From NCBI RefSeq assembly GCF_001659605.2, contig NC_035161.2:1364001-1428000 (forward strand): 64,000 nt of DNA, read 5' to 3'. Under the pieces are notes generated by a model. That model worked only from the letters and a program-made list of their open reading frames with translations, did not search any database and had not been told where the DNA came from. This DNA is from Manihot esculenta. Lineage: Eukaryota > Streptophyta > Magnoliopsida > Malpighiales > Euphorbiaceae. A program made the translations under genes and the position numbers. Every line of letters starts with the position of its first letter. The stretch's first letter is position 1. This document shows, in pieces, positions 24,487-35,186 of the stretch.

Positions 24487-24755
24487 AACTATTTCTTCAT
24501 CAAGCCAAGCAACTACAATAAACAAATAGGAAAAGTTAAGTCAAAAGTGCCACTAACTACTCTTTCTCATCAAGTTAAAAAATTACAATAGATAGATAAA
24601 ATATAATAAGTCCAAGGTGCAGGGAAAATTGAGTCAAAGTGTAACTATTTCTCTATTAAGCCAAACATCTACAATAAATAGATAAGAGAAATTGAGTCAA
24701 AAAGTGTAAGTAGCTATTCTTTCTCATTAAGTAAAACAATTACAATAATTGAATA
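24487..24755 (+). repeat. Degenerate ~65-90-bp tandem repeat, four copies
   Basis: Each copy carries TTTCTCATCAAG-like, ACTACAATAAATAGATA-like and TTGAGTCAAAAGTG-like blocks. Copies start near 24487, 24556, 24641 and 24704. Confidence 0.65.
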
Positions 24756-24769
24756 AGAATGTGTAGAAG

Positions 24770-25270
24770 GATACGACCTGGCGACTTGGAGGATGATCAG
24801 ACGAAATGACTTGGCAGCCTAACGGACAGGCGACTAAACGGGATGACTTAGCATATATGACTAGATGACTAGATGAGATGACCTGGTGACTTGACGGACA
24901 ACCACATGACCTGATGGATGACCAGGCGACCTGTGACCGGGCGACTTGACGGATGACCAGGAAACCTATCGACCTGGTGAACGACTAGCCGACCTGTTGA
25001 CTTGGTGTACAACTAGCCGGCCTAGCGACCTAGTGTGAACGACCAGCAGACCTGGTGACCTGGTGATCGGCCTGATGTCCTAACAACCGGCTGGTGGCCA
25101 ATCTAATGTCACTAGATGACTAGATTGATGACTAGACGATCTGATGATGTGGCAACATAATGTCACAAGATGACCAGACTGACGACCTAGCAACGTAATG
25201 TCATAAGATGACCGTACTAACGATTAGACGGTTGGATGACCTGGTGGTGGCCGATGCAGGGCCTAACGAC
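24770..25270 (+). repeat. Degenerate short-period array of GACCTGGTGACTT-like words
   Basis: About 500 bp built from variants of GACCTGGNGACY, GACTAGATGA and GGATGACCAGG in irregular order. It is more GC-rich than its surroundings. The period is roughly 10-25 bases and drifts, so it looks like an old minisatellite. No ORF spans it. Confidence 0.6.
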
Positions 25271-25444
25271 TGACATAATAACCTAATTAACTGAGTTGTA
25301 TTACTTTAAAGTTATATTGCTTTGTAAAAGGTCTTTGTTTAATCCAGTTTAGTTTAGCTTGAATTCTTTAAAGATTTTTATGTTATTTTTCTTTTTGGAT
25401 TCTTCTAGACCATGCTTTGTATATGAGTTAAGCTTGTGGACAAG

Positions 25445-25453
25445 TATAAATAG
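25445..25453 (+). promoter_or_regulatory. Isolated TATA box, possibly from an LTR
   Basis: TATAAATAG follows the tandem arrays and precedes a transcript-leader-like CCTCTTGTGTAGAAC. No gene follows, so 24.5-25.5 kb may be the LTR of an unrecognised element. Confidence 0.35.
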
Positions 25454-25650
25454 CCTCTTGTGTAGAACTTAGTTTAGTTTGACTCATTTATTATTACCCC
25501 TTGACTTGCTGGATCTTTTTGCTGTCCTCCACAATTTCCTAAGTCGGTCCTACACAAATATAACTAAATAAGAGACTAAACACAAATTTTTACAATTCTA
25601 GAATTACCCTTAGAAACTCTTAAGAATATATGAAAAAACACGATGAATAA

Positions 25651-27883
25651 TGTAACGACCCGAAAATCGGACCGCTACCGGCGCTAGGATCCAGGTCGGC
25701 TTAAGGCCGCCGGGACTCGTAGCAAGCTAAACATTCATCCTGAATACCTGTTTAATCCCATACATGATCAACAATTACATAAAAATTTAAAACTTTCTCA
25801 TTCATTCATTCATTCATTCTTTCTTTCTTTCTTTCATTCATTCATTCTCAACCTGTGCATGCACAAACTCATATACATAATCATTATTAAACATTTGGGA
25901 TCATGTATTAGAAAGGGATTAACACAATACTATGGTCAAGCACAACTCTAACTTTCATAAGCTTCGATACATTACATTTCCATTCTATACTTTTACATTA
26001 CATCATATTCATGTCCACAACTATCTCTATTACATAAAACATAACACTACTCCTACTGACCTCCTGGTCTACCCTGTACCTGCAAACTTGGGGGTTAAGG
26101 GAGAGGGGTGAGCTATAAAGCCCAGTGAGCAGAATAGATAAACATTAAATTTAAAGTCCATTCTTCCATGAAATGCATCACATCACAAACATATCACATA
26201 AAGGATGAACTTGTCACCAATAGCCCTCTATATTTCCATTAGTGCCAGAACGTAGAATGGGTCCTAGTCTTTCTCTTACATAACATAACATAACATTCCA
26301 AGATGCCAGGGACGTAGAATGGGTCTTCCTGGACTTTCTCTTACATGGTGCCAGCGAACATAGAATGGGTCCCACTGGTCTTTCATTCCGTACCGTACAT
26401 ATCATATCATCACATCATAGATTGAGGGCTATGGATCATCCAATATCCATCCATATCAACAACATATTATGCAATGCAACATATTCGTAAATTCTAATGC
26501 AAACACTCTAACATATCACATGGTATCCATGATGCGTGAATCATGCTGAAATATTCATTGTTTACTTTAAAACATAAGAGTTATTCCACTCACCTCTGGC
26601 TGAAGCTCTAATGACTCTGAAGCGACTGACTCACTGCTGGGGTCCTCGGTTCCTCGGGTCCGAACCTACACAGGTGGACTCAAATGAGGGACCAAACATT
26701 CATGAACATAACTCTAAAATACTCCCCAAAAATCCCCTAAAACACCATAAAATAATCACATAAATCATGCAAAGGGGGGCTGAACAGGGCACTTTCGGCG
26801 GCAGGTTCGGCGGCCAAAAGTCCCTTCAGAGCCGAAAGTCATGCACCTTCGGCGGCACTTTCGGCGGCCGAAGGTTCCCTCCAGAGACGAAACTCATGCA
26901 TGTTCGGCGGCACCTTCGGCGGCCGAAAGTCCCTTCCAGAGCCGAAAGTCCACTTTCGGGGGCAGGGTTCGGCAGCCGATACATGCTACCACAGGCAGGT
27001 TCGGCGGCCGAAAGAACCTTCGGCTGCCGAACCTGAGTTCTTCCCAAAGGGCAGAAACTCAACCTTTCCATGCATGAAAGCCTCCTAACACATTCAATCA
27101 AGCATTTTCCCATTCTACAACATGCATACTCAAGCATACAAGCTCCTAGGGGCTTCAAACTATCCTAAACCCCATCTACAACACATCAAACATGCATATC
27201 CAACATACATTGTTCATAAACGCACAGTAAACCCATAAACTCCACATAAACCTACACATGCATTTCTATCCCAAGAAACTTCATAAAACTTACTTAAAAC
27301 ATTAAAGGAACTATGGATCTACTCTTACCTCTTGAAGAACGAGAGGAGAGACGATCCAACTTGGAGATGGGAGAGATCTCAACTCTTTGGTCTCCAAGCT
27401 TCCAAAACTCGCTCTTTTGTTCAAATATCTTCAAATCAACATAAAGCTTGTTAAAACATGAAAGATCGAAGGAAAAACATCTAAAATGAACCATGGGAGA
27501 GCAAGAACTCACCGTGGCCGAAAATGGGGAGAAAACTCGCCCGTTTCGGCCATGGAGCTCTTATATAGGGGCTGGTAGACCACCTTTCGGCAGCCTAAAG
27601 TGCCTCCAAAAGTTCGGCGGCCGAACATGAGGTTCAGCGGCGGAACCTTTGAAACTTTCGGAAGCCTAACTTGTCCCCCTAAACCATCCCACGTTCGGCG
27701 GCCGAACCTGGAAATGTCTCCTTGGTCTTTTTCATTTAAAACTCAATTTCCTTTTTGCTTAAAACCATGAGATACATTAAAACATTTTATAAAAATATGA
27801 TTTTACCCTTCTAAAGGTTTTCGACATCCAAGATTCCACCGGACGGTAAGAATTCCGATACCGGAGTCTCGCCGGGTATTACA
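25651..27883 (-). mobile_element. Solo Tekay-type LTR, 2233 bp, TSD AATAA
   Basis: Plus strand starts TGTAACGACCC and ends CGGGTATTACA; AATAA flanks it at 25646-25650 and 27884-27888. It holds the family's conserved parts: ~57-bp GTAGAATGGGTCC repeats (about 26220-26390), the CCTACACAGGTGGACTCAAA block, a cluster of TTCGGCGGCCGAA words (26780-27050), a TATATAAG box near 27565 on the minus strand, and splice-donor-like sites. No internal region remains. Confidence 0.9.
25799..25850 (+). repeat. (CATT)n and (CTTT)n microsatellite inside the solo LTR
   Basis: CATTCATTCATT..., then CTTTCTTTCTTT..., then CATTCATT again. Confidence 0.9.
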
Positions 27884-28969
27884 AATAAAGTATTTAAAAA
27901 GACTAGAAAAAGAAATTTTGACAGTACCTTCAGTGGCCTAAAGTTTTTATATAGAACTGAAAGACCAAGGTGAGGGAGCACATTAGGTTGCCAAAACAAA
28001 CTACTCTTAAGTGCAGCAGGTTCAGCGGCCGAAGATAAGTTATATGGTCGAACCTAAATTTTTCTTGAGTGCAAAACCCAATTATGCACTAACTAGTCTT
28101 GCCCTAAAATCTTCTAAAACTAAAGTAAAATACCAAAACCTTACTAACATTAACCTAGTAGCTTCAAAAAAAAACTTAAACAAAGTAAAATAACCCAAAT
28201 GCATTACAATTCATAATGAAAAATCTTAAAATAAAAAAAATACCAACTTAATACAAAGGTTTAAACTCTACCCATATATATACATGCATCACCACCCATA
28301 AAAGCAAGCATATCTTGCTCATTAAACATCTAAAAGTCTATAACTATTAATCCAAAATAGCTGCAAAGCGTGAAAAGAAATATCAGGCTCAAATCTTCCA
28401 TCAACTATGAGTTTAAAGGATCTCTCTCTAATCACCCCAAAAGCAACATGTAATATCCAATATTCATACTTTTCTACTACTAGATATTGGTTAAGAGGAA
28501 GAGAAATTGATCTTACTTTCAAAAGAAAAATGCAACTCAGGGAGGAGAAGTAATAAAAGGCTTCAATTATGAGACCTTTAGATTCAACTTGAAAATTTCA
28601 ATCAAAGTATAAACCTTTAAAGTTTAGTTGAATTTCATATGAAGTAATCAAAAATTCAAGAGCTAGGGTGAATCTTTACCTCTGATCGAAATGGGAAGAA
28701 TTTTTCTCCCGAGTTCAATTTATAGGCTCTATCTATAGGTGGCCATTTAAAATTACCTTCAGCGGCTAAAGGAGTCACCTTTGGCAGTCAAAGATGAATT
28801 TTCTTAAAAATTATTATTATTTTTTAAATACATAAAATAAATTAAAAATTCATTTATGAAAATATTATTTTACCCTTATCTAAGTTTCTTAGTGTCAAGT
28901 TTTCAAATTCTATGGAGATTCTACTGGAAATTTAGGATTTTAGTACTGGAAATTTAGACGAATATTACA

Positions 28970-31760
28970 TTCTTTCCCATTAAAAACATTCCTCCTCAAA
29001 TGCTTAACTAAGCATGCAAAACATATAGAATAAAAGCATAACTAAAAGTACAACAATGAAAATATATTAAGCACAAAGGATCATTTAAACACTTAATTAA
29101 GAAGAGATGAGGATATTACCTAAGTATGGATTCTCTAGTTTTCTAGGTACACTCTTTCATATTGTGGTGATTCCATAAAACTTTTACCATCTAAATTTCC
29201 TTATTTCTCAACTTTCTAACATGAGTGTCCATAATTCATGTTGGCATCTCAACATAAGTGAGATGTTCCTAGCTCTCTCCATTAAGTTCTCTAAGAACCT
29301 TACCCGAATCAGACACAAACTTCCTTAGTATAGAAACATAGAAAACTAGATGGATCTTCTCTAAAGAAGCAAGTAATCTAACTTATCAAATAAATTTTCA
29401 ATCTTTTATAAGATTTAAAAAAGTTCAATATACCTTGGAGTCAACCTACCTTTTCTTCCATAATGGATAACCCCTTTAATAGGAGAAACTTTAAACAATA
29501 ACATATCTCCCTCTTAGGAGTCTACTTGCTTTCTATGGATATATGCATGATTTTTTGTTTGCTTACAACATAAGCCTTACCTTGATAATGGGAAAAACCT
29601 TATTGGTGATATATACTATTTCAAGTCCATACAAACTTTTCTCCTATCTCTTTCCAATAAACTAGTGATCTGCACTTTCTTTCATACAAAACTTTATAAG
29701 CGATCATCCCAATATTAGCATAATAAATGTTGTTGTAAGAAAACTCTACCGATGGTAGATGTTACTTTCAAGAGTTATCAAAACTAGCACATATATCCTC
29801 AATACATCTTTGAAGCATGGATAGTCCTTTCTAACTATCTATCAGTCTGAGGTGGAAGAAAGTGTTGAAATTTAATTTAGTGCCTATAATATTCTGCATA
29901 CTCCGTTAAAACCTAGAGGTAGACTAGGGTTCCCTATGTGACGCTATAGACACTAAAGCTCCATGTAACTTTAATATCTCTTCCGCATAGATTTATATCA
30001 GCTTGTCCATATAGTAACCATTCTTGACTAGGAAAAGTGCACTATCACCTACATTGAGTTGTATATGTCGGATGTCACTAGTAGCCAATCATGAAATTCA
30101 TAATCACATCTTCCCATTTCTATTTTTGAATCAGTAATGGATTAAGTATTCCACTGGCCTCTAATGCTCCTATTTCACCCCTTGATACACCTCATATGTA
30201 GATACAAACTAAGCAACCTCTCTCTTCACAAAGGCTATTAATACACTTTCTTCAAATCTTAATAAATTTTGCTAGCTTTAGGGTGGATATTGTACCTATC
30301 ATTATGAGCTTCTCTCATAATATCTTTTAACCTAATGTCATTAGGTACATATAGTAGATTTCCATAATAGATTATCTATCTATTATCAAATGTGAACTCA
30401 CCATTCTTTCCTTGTCAAACTGCTCTTGCTATGTTCATAAACTTTAGATTCTCATATGCTGTTTCTATGCCACTTGCTTTAAAATTACAAGTATCACTTT
30501 TATCTGTGCCACCAAGGCATCTGTACCAGACAACGCTAATAGCGACTTTTCATTGACCAACTAGTAAAACTCTTTCACTACTGGTCTTCTTTTCGCTATA
30601 ATATAAGATAAATTACCATGTGACTTTCGACTAAAAGCATCTACTACCATATTCACCGTATCCAAAATGGTATTGAATTTTACAATCATAATCACTAGGC
30701 AGTTCTACCCATTTTCTTTGCCTCAACTTTAATTATTTCTTATGCAAAATGTACTACAAATTTTTATAATTTACAAAGATCTCACATTCTATCCAATAGA
30801 AATAATGCTTCTACATCTTGAATGTAGAAATTACAGTTGCCATTTCTAGATCATATATGGGATAATTTAGTTAATGCTTCTTCAATTATCTAGAAGCATA
30901 AGTTATGATCTGATCATTACTCATTAATACACAACTTAGTCCCACTCGGGATGCATCACAAAACATTGTAAATTTTTTATTATTTGAAGGCAAAGCCAAC
31001 ACTGGTGTAGAAGTCAACCTATTGTTCAACTCTTGAAAACTCTTGAAAACTCTCCTCACATTGATATGTCCGTATAAACCTCTAATTCTTCTAAGTCAAC
31101 CTAGTCATAGGAGCAACCCTCTTAGAGAAATCCTGAAAGAACCTCCTATGGTCACCTACCAAACCCAAAAAGCTCTTTATTTCTATCACTGTAATGGATC
31201 CATGCTAATTTGCTACTGCTTCTACTTTCTTAGGATCAACTTTAATGCCATTCTTTGACACTACATGCCCTAAGAAAGAAAATGCTTCTTAACAAGAACT
31301 TGCACTTGGAGAATTTAACATACAATCTGTGCTTACTTAGAGTCTATTGCACCCTCCTCGAATGATAGGCATGTGCTCCTCTGCATTTTTTAAATACACT
31401 AGATATCATAATTAAAGACAATAACAAAGTAGTCCAAAAATAGTTTAAATACTCTGTTCATGAGATCCACAAATGCAACTAGGGCATTAGTCAAATGAAA
31501 TGGCATTAATAGGAACTCATAATGTCTATAACTAGTTTTAAAAGCTATCTTAGGCACATATTCTCCTCTGATGCTCAGTTGATTATATCTAATCCTTTAA
31601 TCTATCTTAAAGAATCAATTAGCTCCTGCTAGTTGTTAAAACAAATTATTAATCCTAGGTAAGGGCTACTTGTTCTTAGTAGTGACCTTGTTTAACTGCC
31701 TATAGTCAATATAATGTCTAAAGCACACTAAGGAGGTACAGGATTGGATGAAAACCTTCT
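28970..31760 (-). pseudogene. Decayed Tekay-like pol (element E)
   Basis: Just right of the old LTR end is a polypurine-tract remnant. From about 29100 the sequence runs co-linear with the minus-strand pol of the intact element C. The 29100 region matches the pol C-terminus at 44264, and the 31680 region matches the RT part at 46861. Spacing is nearly the same (2580 against 2597 bp). No long frame survives because of stops and small indels. Similarity fades at about 31760, where other sequence begins. Confidence 0.7.
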
Positions 31761-31764
31761 TTGG

Positions 31765-32875
31765 GTGACCCTCTTTATTATAAGGATATTCTCCAGCGAG
31801 ACATCCTTTCACCTATAAAGTTCTCTTAATCCTATCTTCTACTGTGGGTTGTTTCCCAAGAGCTCTCTCCATTTTGTTATTGAGGGGTTCATCAAATAGT
31901 TCATTAAGAGTGATCATAATCTTTTCCCTCTAAGATATGGTAACTTGTAACTTGCATTTTTGTCCTTACTCAGCTTTCAAACATGATAGTTCTTGTCATT
32001 TTAGTATTTGACAACTTGTCACCCTTTATAGTTAAATTAATTAGGACAAGTGGCATTCTTAGTTCACTTTGGAGCTATAATGGTTGTACAACATAAGGGG
32101 TTAGCATGATATATCATTTGATTCAATGCATGAATGGACCATTGGACACTTGATTGCACATTGATTAGGAAGAATGATGTTCAGATTTTGCAACTGTGTA
32201 AATAAAGTAAGAGAAAAATAGAGATAAAAATAAAAAGGCTGAGTTTTATTGATATATAGTTTTGATCTTATTACAAAATTAGCTCTAATGAGCTTTGACT
32301 TAAACTTTAATAAAGTTCTTATTAATTCACCTGAACATCTTTTAGATGAGAAAGAAGATATGCTTGAGCTTATCCTATCCATCTAAGAATGTGGTTCATT
32401 TGGCCCTAGCATCAAGGAAATCCTGAATTTCATGTAAAAGATGATAACAACTTTCGATTCCATATCCCATAGTCTAATGGAATTGATAGTACTCATTTAC
32501 CTTAAAGCCCTTACGTATGGTCTTTGGCAAAGGCTTTAGGCTTAGTGGCTAAAGCAAACTCTTTTCTTTTAAGTGCAAGAATACCTCTTCCATTGATATA
32601 GACAACTCAATAAATTCCTTCTTTTTAATTGGCTTATGGGCTCATTGAACTTCTTTGTAAGGATGTGCAAATTGAGTTCATCACTTTTTCCTATATCCTT
32701 TTAAGCATGAGGAATTGGGCATTAATCACCATATTTTGCATTAAAAGCTCACACTCGTGATCATAATCCCTGAATCCCATTGTTTTAGTGTCCAATTCTT
32801 GAAAAGCTTTCCAAAAATCCTCTATCTCTCAGATATTCCTTCCTCTTAGCATGACTTCCTAACCTTTATAAAATC
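31765..32875. other. Unassigned retroelement-like sequence
   Basis: No open frame. Parts (for example 32400-32530) look like decayed gypsy-type polyprotein DNA on the minus strand, but I cannot place them in a family. A block near 32040-32090 (AGTTCACTTTGGAGC..., AATGGTTGTACAACA) resembles 63740-63900 at the far end of the window. Confidence 0.35.
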
Positions 32876-32880
32876 AAATG

Positions 32881-35181
32881 TGTAACGACCCGAAAATCGG
32901 ACCGCTACCGGCGCTAGGATCCAGGTCGGCTTAAGGCCGCCGGGACCCGTAGCAAGCCTGACATACATCCTGAAAACCTGTTTAATCCCATACATGATCA
33001 TCAACATACATAAAAATTTAAACTTTTCTTTTACTCATAAGCCAAACTCAACCTGTGCATACACTGAACATTCTCATAATCATAATCATGACCCCTCCGT
33101 GGGATCTCATCAATGCCCCAATGGGCGATACATCATAAGATGAGTTGGCTTACATAAACATCATAAAAAGGATTTAAGATCATGTATTAAAAGGGATACC
33201 TCATACATAAAGTCAAGCACAATCTCTAATCCTCAATATCATTACATGACTGAAACTGTACTTTTTCATAACTTTAATACAATCATCATGTCCACACTAT
33301 CTATTACAAGTACCAGACTTCATAACTCTTGTAAACCTCCTGGTCTACCCTGTACCTGCAATCCTGGGGAAATTTGGGAGAGGGGTGAGCTACTAGAGCC
33401 CAGTGAGCAGAATAATAAAACATTTAAAACGTATGATAACATGGAATGCATCACATCACAGCTAATCACATCAAGGATGAACTTGTCACCAATAGCCCTC
33501 TACATGGTCCAACTGTGCCAGAACGTAGAATGGGTCCTGGTCTTTCCCTTACATATCATAACATAACAGTGTCCAACTGTGCCAGAACGTAGAATGGGTC
33601 CTGGTCTTTCCCTTACATAGTGCCAGCGAACGTAGAATGGGTCCCACTGGTCTTACATTCCATACCGTACATATCACATCATCGTATCATAGATCGAGGG
33701 CTATGGATCATCCAACATTCATCCACATCAACATTTAACATATGCAATGCAACATATTCGTGAATTCTAATGCAAGCAACCTAATTCATCACATGGCATT
33801 CATGATGCATGAACATGCTCAAAACTATACGATTAATTTGCTTAGAAACATAAAGGTTTATTCCACTCACCTCTGGATAGCTCTGACCAGACACTAGGGC
33901 AACAGACTCACTGCTGGGGTCCTCGGTTCCTCGGGTCCGAACCTACACAGGTGGACTCAAATGAGGGACCAAACATACATGAACATAACTCTAAACTATT
34001 CCCCAAAAACTCCCTAAAACATCATGGAATAATCATAGAAAAACATGCAAGAAAGGGCTGGACAGGGCACTTTCGGCGGCAGGTTCGGCGGCACCTTCGG
34101 CGACCGAAACTCCCAGACAGAGGTGAAACTCATGCATGTTCGGCGGCACTTTTGGCGGCCGAAACTCCCAGACAGAGACGAAAGTCTCCTTTCGGGGGCA
34201 AGCTTCGGCAGCCGAAGGCTGCCTCCACAAGCACGTTCAGCGGCCGAAAGTTCCTTCGGCTGCCGAACCTGGCTTCTCCCAGAATGGCAGAAACTCAGCT
34301 CCCCTATGCATTTATGCCTCCAATCTCATCCAAACATGCATAAACCTATTCTACAACACTCATACACAAGCATACAAGTTCCTAGGGGCATCAACTAACT
34401 AAAACCCCATCTATAACACATCCAACATACATTTGTAAACCACATTGATCAAAATCACATCAAAAACCCATAAGCTCAACATAAGCTACTCATGCATTTT
34501 CTACCCCATGAACTTGCATAAAACTTGTTTAAAACATAAAGTAAGCTAGAGATCGACTCTTACCTCTTGAAGATCGAGGGTGGAGGCGATCTAACTTGGA
34601 GTTGGAAGAGATTCGAGTTCTTGAACCTCAAAGCTCCAAAACTTGCTCCTCAAAGCTCCAAAACTTGCTCAAAACTCGGAAATCTTCAAAACAAGATGAA
34701 AACTAGTGAAAAACTTGAAAGATCTGAAGGAAAAGACTCAAGATCGGTGAGGGGTGGCGGAGAACTCACCTTGGCCGGAAATGGGAAAAAAGCTCGCCCG
34801 TTTTCGGCTAAAGGACCCTTTTATAGTGGCTGGCCAGGCCACGTTTGGGGGCCGAACGTGCCTCCGCATGCATGCCATGTTCGGCGGCCGAACTTGAGGT
34901 TCGGCTGCCGAACCTGGACTTTCCTCACGTATGCTTTCGGGGGCCTAAAGGTGCTCCCGAAGGCATGCATGTTCAGCGGCCGAACTTGAGGTTCGGCGGC
35001 CGAACCTGAGTTTTCCTCCAAGGTTGTTTTTATGCAAAAACTCATTTCCATTTTACTTAAAACCATGAAATACCTTAAAACATTTTATGAAAATAAAATT
35101 CTACCCTACTAGAGACTTCCGACATCCGAGATTCCACCGGACGGTAGGAATTCCGATACCGGAGTCTAGCCGGGAATTACA
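32881..35181 (-). mobile_element. Solo Tekay-type LTR, 2301 bp, TSD AAATG
   Basis: Plus strand starts TGTAACGACCC and ends CGGGAATTACA. AAATG lies at 32876-32880 and 35182-35186. It contains the GTAGAATGGGTCC repeats (33520-33650), the conserved CCTACACAGGTGGACTC block near 33940, TTCGGCGGCCGAA clusters at 34070-34270 and 34850-35010, and donor-like sites. Orientation is minus. Confidence 0.9.
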
Positions 35182-35186
35182 AAATG

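Larger units (their letters stand above)
25520..28969 (-). mobile_element. Old Tekay-like LTR (element E), split by a younger solo LTR
   Basis: Outside the solo LTR at 25651-27883, the left part (25520-25650) and right part (27889-28969) match the LTR family. Points of match are a diverged CCTACACARRTRGACTCAAATGAG block, GGTTCAGCGGCCGAAG at about 28020, a leader near 28720, and the terminal TATTACA at 28963-28969. It is the minus-orientation 3' LTR of a decayed element whose pol lies to its right. Its start is blurred. Confidence 0.55.

Noticed and set aside
25799..25850. CRISPR-like or other regular array
   Set aside because: Simple tetranucleotide microsatellite with no spacers; plant DNA.
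26767..27158. Overlapping short frames on both strands rich in RPPKVPPK or FGGRFGGRKS
   Set aside because: They are translations of the TTCGGCGGCCGAA repeats in LTRs. They recur in every copy and have no start context or family.
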